DNA of 9,864 nt, from the NCBI GenBank assembly GCA_009908925.1, contig JAAAOH010000177.1, forward strand, positions 1 through 9,864. The letters run 5' to 3'. Under the pieces are notes generated by a model. The model saw only the letters and a program-made list of their open reading frames with translations, searched no databases and was not told the origin of the DNA. Source of the stretch: Spirochaetota bacterium (GTDB lineage: Bacteria; Spirochaetota; Spirochaetia; DSM-27196; PWMO01). The position numbers and the translations under genes were made by a program. Of this stretch, positions 4,060-9,864 are shown in pieces; position 1 is the stretch's first letter, and the number at the start of each line of letters is the position of its first letter.

Positions 4060-6267
4060 ATGCAGGACACGACTCGTGTAGTTGTCCTGGGCGCCGGCTA
4101 TGCGGGAGTCGAGGCGGCCAAGCAACTGCACAAAATCTTCAAGCGTGACGACTCGGTGGAGATCACGCTGATTGATAAGAATCCGTACCACACGTTGATG
4201 ACCGAGCTCCATGAGATCGCCGGTTCGCGTACCGAGCCGGACTCGGTACAGGTGAGCCTGGAGAAGATATTCTCGGGCAAGCGGGTCAACGTCGTAATCG
4301 ATGAGGTCAAAACCATCGATTTCGAGAACAACACCGCGATATCGGAAGATCACAAATACCCCTACGACTATATCATCATCGGTGCCGGCGGCGAGCCGGA
4401 GTTCTTCGATGTGCCGGGCGTGCAGGAGAACTGCTTTACCTGCTGGTCCCTCGAAGACGCCATCCGGATTCGCGTTCAGGTCGAAGAGATGTTCCGCGAG
4501 GCGGCCAAAGAGCCCAATCCGATGAAGCGCAGGCGGCTTCTGACCTTCGCCATCGCGGGCGGCGGGTTCACCGGCGTTGAGCTTGCAGGGGAGCTCCTCG
4601 AGCGCAAAGAAGAGCTCTGCCCGAAGTACCACATCGCCGAGGAAGAGGTCCGCATCATCATCATCGAGATGATGGACAGCATCCTGCCGATTTTCCCCGA
4701 GCAGCTGCGGCGCAAGGCGGCGATGTACATTCGGCGCCACGGTGGCGAGATTCTCCTGAACGCACCGATTACCAAGGCGGAGCCCGGTAAGATCATCATC
4801 GCCGACGAGGAGACCCTCGAGGCGGAGACGTTCGTCTGGACCGCCGGTATTCATGGCTCGGAGTTCACCACCAAGATCGATCTGACCAAGGGGCAGTGTG
4901 CCCGCGGAACCGAGACCGAAGCGTCGACCGTGGAAGGTATCCATGGCATGAAGGGCTGCTACTACGACGATGACGATCGCTACGTCGTCGGTGAGCGCGG
5001 CCGCATTCAGGTCAATGAGCATATGCAGTCGGTTGACGTCGACAACGTCTATCTCGCAGGCGATATGATCTGGTTCATTTACAACGAGAAGCCCGTCCCC
5101 CAGATCGTTGAGAACGCCCTGCAGACCGGCGAAGTTGCTGCGAAGAACATCGCGAGCCGCATCAAGGATAAGCAGGAGCAGGAAACCTTCGAGCCGCAGT
5201 ACCACGGCTTCATGGTCTCGGTCGGCGGTCGCTGGGGCGTTGCGCACGTCATGGGCGTGTCGATGTCCGGCTTCTTCGCCATGGCGATGAAGCATCTGGT
5301 GAACCTCCACTATCTCTTCGGCGTGGCCGGTATAAATGCAGTGTGGGAATACCTGCAGCATGAGTTCTTCACGATGAAGAACCACCGATCCTTCATCGGT
5401 GGCCACCTCGCATGGCGCATCCCGGTGTACTGGGCGCTGCCACTGCGGCTCTGGCTCGGCGGGAAGTGGTTTTACGAAGGTGTGAAGAAGATCGGTGACG
5501 GCTGGCTGAATCCGGGTGCGGGAGGTCTCTCAGACGTCGATCCGGCTGCCATCAATATGCCGGGCGTGAGCTTCGGCGAAGAAGGTGATGCCGGCTCCGG
5601 CGCAAGTCCCGAGTGGGAAGGCGAATCCGAAGGCGGTGGCAACGGCGGCGGCACCGAAGGCGGTGACGGCGGGTCCGGTGCAAGCCCCGAGTGGGAAGGC
5701 GAGGATTCCGGCCTCTTCGACGGACTCGACGGCGCCGGTGATTCTGCCGGCGAGGTAGCCGACGGCGCGAACTCGCTGATTCACACCGTACAGGCTGACG
5801 GCGGCTCGAGCGCTTCCCCCGCGTGGGAAGGTGGCGAAGGAGCGGCCGAAGGCGCTGCGCAGGCTGCGGAGCAGGCGTCGCAGTGGGCCGAGCCGCTGAT
5901 TCCGGCAATCGCTCCATATGTCTGGTTCGCGGAGAACATCCTCAGTGCCTCCCCGCTGCTTGCGTTCCTGCTGCAGTCGGGTGTCGTGCTTGCGGAGGTG
6001 GCCATCGGTCTTGCACTCGTGGGCGGACTGTTCACGTTCCTTGCCGCGGGTGTATCGCTTATTCTGTCGCTGATGTTCATCGCATCCGGGTGGGGTGCGC
6101 CGGAGCTTCTCTGGTACATCTTTGCCTCCCTCGTAATGCTTGGCGGAGCCGGACGTGGCCTTGGTCTCGACCACTGGGTGATGCCGGCGCTCAAGCGCTG
6201 GTGGAACCGACGAAGCGTTGCGCACAAGCTCTACCTCTATACCGGTGAGCCTCGCATCAAGAACTAG
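4060..6267 (+). CDS. Type II NADH dehydrogenase fused to a DoxX-like membrane domain with Trp-repeat loop
   Basis: 735 residues, against about 400-450 for a normal NDH-2. Residues 1-430 are a flavoprotein that should pass electrons from NADH to membrane quinone: the FAD motif GAGYAG (11-16), the NADH motif GGGFTG (167-172), WTAG at about 259, and VYLAGD (330-335), which closes the FAD site. The quinone-site motif AQxAxQ reads VENALQ. A 30-residue insert (278-307) carries Cys280, Cys300 and a DDDD run. LRLWLGGKWFYEGVKKIGDGWL (462-483) resembles the first helix of DoxX proteins. A Gly/Ser/acidic stretch with three GASPEWEG-like repeats follows. Hydrophobic helices at about 632-656, 657-676 and 683-698 end in GGAGRGLGLDHW, again DoxX-like. 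ATG 4060 follows AAGGAG (4049-4054). GTG 4054 is an alternative start. Flavoprotein call is firm; the DoxX assignment rests on pattern. Confidence 0.88.
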   Translation: MQDTTRVVVLGAGYAGVEAAKQLHKIFKRDDSVEITLIDKNPYHTLMTELHEIAGSRTEPDSVQVSLEKIFSGKRVNVVIDEVKTIDFENNTAISEDHKYPYDYIIIGAGGEPEFFDVPGVQENCFTCWSLEDAIRIRVQVEEMFREAAKEPNPMKRRRLLTFAIAGGGFTGVELAGELLERKEELCPKYHIAEEEVRIIIIEMMDSILPIFPEQLRRKAAMYIRRHGGEILLNAPITKAEPGKIIIADEETLEAETFVWTAGIHGSEFTTKIDLTKGQCARGTETEASTVEGIHGMKGCYYDDDDRYVVGERGRIQVNEHMQSVDVDNVYLAGDMIWFIYNEKPVPQIVENALQTGEVAAKNIASRIKDKQEQETFEPQYHGFMVSVGGRWGVAHVMGVSMSGFFAMAMKHLVNLHYLFGVAGINAVWEYLQHEFFTMKNHRSFIGGHLAWRIPVYWALPLRLWLGGKWFYEGVKKIGDGWLNPGAGGLSDVDPAAINMPGVSFGEEGDAGSGASPEWEGESEGGGNGGGTEGGDGGSGASPEWEGEDSGLFDGLDGAGDSAGEVADGANSLIHTVQADGGSSASPAWEGGEGAAEGAAQAAEQASQWAEPLIPAIAPYVWFAENILSASPLLAFLLQSGVVLAEVAIGLALVGGLFTFLAAGVSLILSLMFIASGWGAPELLWYIFASLVMLGGAGRGLGLDHWVMPALKRWWNRRSVAHKLYLYTGEPRIKN
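5593..5832 (+). repeat. Three degenerate copies of a Trp-containing decapeptide repeat
   Basis: The unit reads GSGASPEWEG, GSGASPEWEG and GSSASPAWEG at residues 512-521, 538-547 and 582-591 (bases 5593-5622, 5671-5700, 5803-5832). The first two are identical in protein but differ at several third codon positions, so the protein sequence rather than the DNA appears conserved. Spacers are Gly-, Ser-, Asp- and Glu-rich. In a DoxX-like topology this would be the loop between the first and second membrane helices. Confidence 0.85.
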
Positions 6268-6282
6268 TACCTGAGAATAAGG

Positions 6283-7356
6283 GTGAAAAGCAGTACGGCA
6301 AGCCGGCTGGGTGACCCTCAGCCGGCTTTTTTCGACGGAATATCCAACCCCTTCTGGAATGATTACCCGGCAGTCGAACGGGACCTCGCACGGGTGGCGC
6401 AGGTCGTTCGCGACAGCGTGCAGTCGGCCTCTCCGCGCCTTCGGGATGCGCTGAGCGAGCTCGTGAGCCGGCGCGGAAAGATGCTGCGCCCCGCCTTCGT
6501 GGTGCTCGCCGCTCGTCTGCGGCGCAGCGGGTCCCGCGGTCTGTTCCGCACCGGCGGGCGAGCCTTCGGGCCGACGCGGGAGTTGCCCGATAAAATCTAC
6601 CGGATGGCGGCGGCGGTGGAGATTCTGCACCTGGCAACCCTCGTCCACGACGACATCGTCGACGATGCGGATGAACGGCGGGGCGGGGCAGCGCTTCACC
6701 GTCTCTACGGCAGCCGCGACGCGGCGCTGATGGGTGATTACCTGTTCAGTACCTGTTTCTCCCTCGTCGCGGGTTACGGGACGATGGAGAATGCGCAGGT
6801 GATCGCCTCGGGTGTCTCGCGTATCTGCGAGGCAGAGATCGTGGAGGCCGAGGCATCCGGTCCAGACGAAGTATCCCTTCGCGCGTATCTGCGGCGTATT
6901 GCCGGGAAGACGGCGCTTCTGTTCGCTTTGAGCTTCCACGTCGGTGCGAGCGAGCACGATGTGGGTGCGGCCGACCTCCGCAGACTTCGACGCATGGGCT
7001 ACGACATCGGCATGGGCTTTCAGATCATCGACGATATCCTGGACCTCACCGGCGACAGGAACCGACTGGGGAAGCCGGCCGGCAACGATCTGAAGCAGGG
7101 CATTCTCACCGCGCCCGTTATCCTCGCGCTCGACCGGGACGAAGACCGGAAGCTGTGGTGGATGCTCGCGGCGGATTCACCGGATGTGACGGCGGTAGTG
7201 GCGGCGGTGGAGGATCGCGGCGGCCTAACGAGGGCTCGGACGCTCGCCCGTGTCTACACCGAACGCGCACTTCGCGAGGCCGAATACCTGCCCGAGGGCG
7301 AGGTTCGCGACACACTGGTGTCCACCGCCCGCCGACTGCTCGAGCGCGACTACTGA
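6283..7356 (+). CDS. Long-chain polyprenyl diphosphate synthase
   Basis: Trans-prenyltransferase (357 residues from GTG 6283) that extends allylic diphosphates with isopentenyl diphosphate; most likely makes the quinone side chain. It has RRGKMLRP (about 63-70) for substrate phosphate, the first Asp-rich motif DDIVDD (123-128), the second DDILD (250-254) after GMGFQII, and NDLKQGILTAPVI, all in family order. The bulky FST after the first motif fits long products, but chain length cannot be read reliably. A short Gly/Arg insert lies at about 83-97. The start is a problem. GTG 6283 is 15 bases after the dehydrogenase stop, with AAGG touching it. It is the only standard start before the conserved PFWNDYP helix; the next, GTG 6394, would cut into that helix. 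A terminator hairpin falls inside codons 6-17. Convergent with the lipoprotein gene. Confidence 0.88.
   Translation: MKSSTASRLGDPQPAFFDGISNPFWNDYPAVERDLARVAQVVRDSVQSASPRLRDALSELVSRRGKMLRPAFVVLAARLRRSGSRGLFRTGGRAFGPTRELPDKIYRMAAAVEILHLATLVHDDIVDDADERRGGAALHRLYGSRDAALMGDYLFSTCFSLVAGYGTMENAQVIASGVSRICEAEIVEAEASGPDEVSLRAYLRRIAGKTALLFALSFHVGASEHDVGAADLRRLRRMGYDIGMGFQIIDDILDLTGDRNRLGKPAGNDLKQGILTAPVILALDRDEDRKLWWMLAADSPDVTAVVAAVEDRGGLTRARTLARVYTERALREAEYLPEGEVRDTLVSTARRLLERDY
6300..6332 (+). terminator. Rho-independent terminator between NDH-2 and polyprenyl synthase, inside the synthase frame
   Basis: AAGCCGGCTG (6300-6309) pairs with CAGCCGGCTT (6319-6328) as a perfect 10-bp stem around a 9-base loop. 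A run of six T (6327-6332) follows, the last two stem pairs using its first two T. This is the strongest terminator in the window. It sits 32 bases after the dehydrogenase stop, yet within the open reading frame of the synthase if that gene starts at GTG 6283. Confidence 0.85.
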
Positions 7357-7384
7357 CCGCCGCAGCTCCGGCCGGCAGCCCATC

Positions 7385-8137
7385 CTACAGCTCGTAGAGC
7401 ATCCCCGCAGAACGATACAGATGACTGGCGAGCCACTGCGACCGGTTCATGTGGCGGTGGCTTTTCATGCGCATGGGTGAGTTTACGAGCCGCGCTTCGG
7501 ACTGATGAAGATCCGGGGAGGCGAGGCTCATCCGCGCGATGACGATGCCATCGCGGTAGTTGTGGTGCACGTAGTCGACGCTGCCGTCCGCGTATGTACG
7601 GATAACGACACCGGCGTGGGTCAGTGTATCATTCCACGCCCCGTCGCCGTTTCGGTCGTAGGTGTTGTCCCAGAAGATCACATCCCCGGGGCTCGGCGAG
7701 TCGCCGGTGTACACGAGCTCGTGAGCGGCGGCAAGCTTGAAAAGGCGGGCCACCCCGTTTCCCGTGTAGGCGCTGAACTCCGCCTCGAGATCGATTCCCG
7801 CTCCGTAATAGGCTGCGAGGATGGTCCCCGTACAGTCGTAGCGGAACCGTCGCCCGTTTATCCGCAGGCTCGGAGCGCCGACGAGACTTTTCGCGCTGTC
7901 TACCACTCGCTGCTGCACGGAGGAGAGATGATCACTGCGTACCTCGTGCGCGTTGGGGTGCGCCGCGGCGGCGCCCGTCGCACCCGCGTCTGCGGAGCCT
8001 CCGCCGGACGGCCGGGTGACGATGGATGCGCACCCTGAGAGCAGGAGTGCGCCCGCGGTGAGAGCAAGCATGAGTCGCAGGAAGGTTCCGGTGCGGCAGC
8101 GTGGGCCGCCCGCGCCGGCGGGCGCAAAGTCGTGCAT
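7385..8137 (-). CDS. NlpC/P60-like cysteine peptidase lipoprotein
   Basis: 250-residue predicted lipoprotein. The signal peptide has a hydrophobic core LMLALTAGALLLSG before Cys36 (lipobox LLSGC), followed by a Gly/Ala-rich tether to about residue 70. The catalytic domain looks like NlpC/P60: a helix VVDSAKSLVG, then YDCTGTI with candidate nucleophile Cys102 (family form DCSG), GDVIFWDN, THAGVVI with His174, and DYVHHN with His191/His192. Such enzymes cut stem peptides of peptidoglycan; outer-face location fits. DRNGDGAWND (161-170) looks like an EF-hand calcium loop inserted just before the catalytic His. ATG 8137 is preferred, though no clear Shine-Dalgarno is seen; an internal Met at residue 23 would shorten the signal peptide. 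The gene lies 97 bases after the acetyltransferase and may be cotranscribed. Confidence 0.75.
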   Translation of the reverse strand: MHDFAPAGAGGPRCRTGTFLRLMLALTAGALLLSGCASIVTRPSGGGSADAGATGAAAAHPNAHEVRSDHLSSVQQRVVDSAKSLVGAPSLRINGRRFRYDCTGTILAAYYGAGIDLEAEFSAYTGNGVARLFKLAAAHELVYTGDSPSPGDVIFWDNTYDRNGDGAWNDTLTHAGVVIRTYADGSVDYVHHNYRDGIVIARMSLASPDLHQSEARLVNSPMRMKSHRHMNRSQWLASHLYRSAGMLYEL

Positions 8138-8144
8138 CGTCTGT

Positions 8145-8180
8145 CGAATGTAGCGTAAATCGATGAGAAAATCTAAGCCA
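8145..8180 (-). promoter_or_regulatory. AT-rich patch before the lipoprotein gene, possible promoter
   Basis: The 97-base gap before the lipoprotein start is very GC-rich except for this patch. On the minus strand it holds TACATT (8152-8147), four of six matches to a -10 box. No good -35 is found at 16-18 bases. It may give the lipoprotein its own promoter, separate from the upstream genes. Confidence 0.2.
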
Positions 8181-8234
8181 CGGACGACGCCGCGGCCTGC
8201 GTCCGGGTTCCGCCACGGCCGTCCCCCGGCCCCG

Positions 8235-9056
8235 CTATGTCGCGCGGTTTCGCGGCAGCCAGCGCACCGCATAATCGACGCAGGCACGCTGAGGAAAGAG
8301 GAGGGCGGTCGCTCCGCCCACTCTGCCTTCCCGAACCTCGGAGGTGGCGTGCTTTCGAAAGCTCCGGCCGAGCTCTACGAAGTCGTCGCTGTCGATGTTC
8401 ACGTCACGAAACTGCTTCCAGCGGCGATGCCCCTCGATTTCGAGCGGAGCGTACCGCCACACTATCTCCTTGCGGCCGTACTCCGCCCGGTACTCGGCGA
8501 GGTGGAAGGATGTGTTGGACTCGAAGCCGCAGCCGAGAAGCAGCACCCACCCGTCGAGGTCATAGATGCGCCGAAGTGGCGATCCCTCCCCGAGCCCGAA
8601 GTCGAGCTCGTGGTCGGAGCAGATCTCTATGGCACGCTCGCCCCGGGCGGCAAAACTGTCGTGGGGATGGAGGCTTCGAACGACGCCCGGCTGCGTTCTG
8701 AAGCACTCAGGAATGACACCCATACCCCGAGACGGTGTCATGTCGGGATGAAATGCAGGCATTTCCCGCCGGATCGTCTCCCACCACGCCTTGGGCACCG
8801 GCGGGTGTTCCCACTCTGCCGGGTCCGACAAATCTCCGGACTGAGTGGGCATGATGATGGTGCCGTACTCGCGCACTGCGGCTTCGAGCGCGAGAACGAC
8901 CGTGACCGCGCCGCTTACCGTCCAGCCGAGGGCGCTGAGTGAGGAGTGAACGAGCAGTACCATGCCGGGCTCGACTCCCAGCGCCGAAAGGTCTCGGGAC
9001 AGCGACTCCACCGTATTCGGTTCCGGCGTGCGGCCGATGACCTCGCGCTCGCTCAT
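8235..9056 (-). CDS. AAC(3)-family N-acetyltransferase
   Basis: 273-residue cytoplasmic protein of the aminoglycoside 3-N-acetyltransferase (Antibiotic_NAT/YokD) family, which moves an acetyl group from acetyl-CoA to an amine. Family landmarks appear in order: LLVHSSLSALGW (34-45), GTIIMPTQSGDLSDP (65-79), the PPVPKAWW stretch, MPAFHPDMTPSRGMG (99-112), SLHPHDSFAARGE (128-140), GEGSPL (156-161) and NTSFHLAE (181-188). Length and motifs look intact. Because it sits between an rRNA methyltransferase and a cell-wall enzyme, without mobile elements, it is more likely a resident gene with an unknown substrate than an acquired resistance determinant; resistance cannot be inferred from sequence alone. 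Its ATG overlaps the FtsJ stop by four bases (ATGA), so it is translationally coupled. Confidence 0.87.
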   Translation of the reverse strand: MSEREVIGRTPEPNTVESLSRDLSALGVEPGMVLLVHSSLSALGWTVSGAVTVVLALEAAVREYGTIIMPTQSGDLSDPAEWEHPPVPKAWWETIRREMPAFHPDMTPSRGMGVIPECFRTQPGVVRSLHPHDSFAARGERAIEICSDHELDFGLGEGSPLRRIYDLDGWVLLLGCGFESNTSFHLAEYRAEYGRKEIVWRYAPLEIEGHRRWKQFRDVNIDSDDFVELGRSFRKHATSEVREGRVGGATALLFPQRACVDYAVRWLPRNRAT

Positions 9057-9682
9057 GGCGGGCCTTCTCCCTCTGCCGGTGCAGAGGGCGTCGCCGGCCG
9101 GTGGTCGACGCCGACGATGAACACTTCGAAGGAATCGCGTCTGGATGCCTTCGGCCGCTGTATACGGGCGCTACGGAAGCGCGCTCGTGCCGCCTCCAGA
9201 AGCGACTTCTCGTCACCGCCCTGGAAGAGCTTTGCCACCATGTGGCCGCCCGGCGCGAGGAGCTCATCTGCGAGCCCCAGGACGATCTCTACGAGCTCCG
9301 CCGAGCGTGCGCTGTCGAGGGTTCGGTTGCCGCTCGTGGAAGGAGCCGCATCGGAGAGGATGAGGTCGAACGGACCAAGCTCGCGCAACTCACTGCGCAC
9401 TTCCTCGTCGGTGACGTCTCCCTCGATGGTCCGAAGCGAGTCGGAGGGCGGCAGCTCGACGGGCTTCAGGTCGACGGCCACCACGGTTCCGCCCCGGCTC
9501 ATGCGCTCGAGGGCGTACTGAGTCCAACTCCCCGGCGCTGCGCCGACGTCGAGAACTCGTCGTGCGCCGGAAAGCACGTGAAGCTTGTCGTCGATTTCCT
9601 GAAGCTTGTACACCGAGCGAGCCTTATAGCCGTCTTTCTTCGCGCGCTGTGCGTAGTGGTCCGGCTTGTCCCGGCGTGGCAT
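9053..9682 (-). CDS. rlmE: 23S rRNA 2'-O-ribose methyltransferase RlmE/FtsJ
   Basis: 209-residue SAM-dependent enzyme expected to methylate the 2'-hydroxyl of U2552 (E. coli numbering) in the A-loop of 23S rRNA during large-subunit maturation. The SAM site DVGAAPGSWTQ (45-55) and the catalytic tetrad Lys26-Asp111-Lys151-Glu186 (in SVYKL, SDAAP, VAKLF and SFEVF) are complete. The N-terminus RRDKPDHYAQRAKKDGYKARS is the basic RNA-binding start typical of the family. ATG 9682 has GAGGGG at 9690-9695 upstream with 7 bases between. A short acidic/proline tail ends the protein. It lies 36 bases after the hydrolase and overlaps the acetyltransferase by 4 bp. Confidence 0.94.
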   Translation of the reverse strand: MPRRDKPDHYAQRAKKDGYKARSVYKLQEIDDKLHVLSGARRVLDVGAAPGSWTQYALERMSRGGTVVAVDLKPVELPPSDSLRTIEGDVTDEEVRSELRELGPFDLILSDAAPSTSGNRTLDSARSAELVEIVLGLADELLAPGGHMVAKLFQGGDEKSLLEAARARFRSARIQRPKASRRDSFEVFIVGVDHRPATPSAPAEGEGPP

Positions 9683-9718
9683 GGACGTTCCCCTCGACTT
9701 CTATGAGTCCCCCGGCTC

Positions 9719-9864
9719 CTACGAGCCTGCGCGGTCAAACTCCGAGAAAAAGCGTTTGAGGGCGTTCGCTATGAAGGTGGGATGCTCGAGCGGCGCAACG
9801 TGCCCGGTGTCGGGCACGCGCGCGGCCTGCGCCCCCTCTATCCGCAGCCCCATGCTGAGCACCA
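9719..9864 (-). CDS. 3' end of an alpha/beta hydrolase (partial, about 48 codons)
   Basis: The minus-strand frame is open from the window edge to TAG 9719-9721. The last 47-48 residues end in a segment typical of alpha/beta hydrolases: RVPDTGHVAPLEHPTFI, where the His of DTGH is the expected catalytic-triad residue, followed by a C-terminal helix (IANALKRFFSEF). The nucleophile and acid lie outside the window, so the substrate cannot be judged. The stop is 36 bases before the rlmE start with no terminator between, so it probably heads the same transcript. Confidence 0.7.
   Translation of the reverse strand, partial: VLSMGLRIEGAQAARVPDTGHVAPLEHPTFIANALKRFFSEFDRAGS

Noticed and set aside
4030..5406. 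A 458-codon open frame on the - strand opposite the NADH dehydrogenase
   Set aside because: It is the antisense shadow of a conserved flavoprotein; its repeated His, Asp and Leu patterns mirror the codons of the real gene.
5530..6957. A 475-codon open frame on the - strand across the linker, terminator and synthase
   Set aside because: It crosses two well-supported + strand genes and a terminator and shows no family motif.
7357..7384. Terminator between the convergent synthase and lipoprotein genes
   Set aside because: Only a CCGGCCGG palindrome is present, with no loop or T tract, so I do not call one.
8235..9056. Acquired antibiotic-resistance cassette
   Set aside because: No integron, transposase, repeat or composition change surrounds the AAC(3)-family gene, and it overlaps a housekeeping gene by 4 bp.

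Overview
The window is GC-rich bacterial chromosomal DNA (G/C-ending codons dominate every gene) with dense coding, AAGGAG-type ribosome binding sites and no phage, IS, CRISPR, tRNA or rRNA signal. The mix of an archaeal-type peroxiredoxin, an FHA-GGDEF cyclase, a type II NADH dehydrogenase and a polyprenyl diphosphate synthase suggests a quinone-respiring, oxygen-exposed bacterium. The gene style recalls the Spirochaetota, but that is a weak guess; no taxonomic marker is present.

Layout. (1) 1-270, + strand: the 3' end of an unrecognised gene. (2) 371-1015, +: a Prx6-type peroxiredoxin with its own promoter. (3) 1016-1217: a non-coding convergent gap with two strong GC hairpins. (4) 1218-2528, -: a two-gene unit, a DUF427 protein followed directly by a PilT/CpaF-like P-loop ATPase carrying a collagen-like Gly-X-Y tract. 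(5) 2608-3960, +: a small tyrosine-phosphatase-like protein (COG4551 type), divergent from the DUF427 gene, then an FHA-GGDEF diguanylate cyclase. (6) 4060-7356, +: a very long type II NADH dehydrogenase fused to a DoxX-like membrane domain, then a long-chain polyprenyl diphosphate synthase. An intrinsic terminator lies inside the apparent 5' end of the synthase reading frame. (7) 9864-7385, -: an alpha/beta hydrolase (3' end only), RlmE/FtsJ rRNA methyltransferase, an AAC(3)-family acetyltransferase overlapping it by 4 bp, and an NlpC/P60-like lipoprotein. The last converges on the synthase with a 28-base gap.

How the genes fit together. NADH dehydrogenase and polyprenyl synthase form a plausible quinone-respiration pair: one makes the quinone side chain, the other reduces the quinone. 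The peroxiredoxin fits oxidative stress that flavin respiration would cause, although it is separately transcribed. The most unusual object is the NADH dehydrogenase. After the flavoprotein part it has a DoxX-like first membrane helix, then a long Gly/Ser/acidic linker with three Trp-containing repeats, then the remaining DoxX-like helices. Second is the terminator at the start of the synthase gene, which could couple translation of the leader to transcription.
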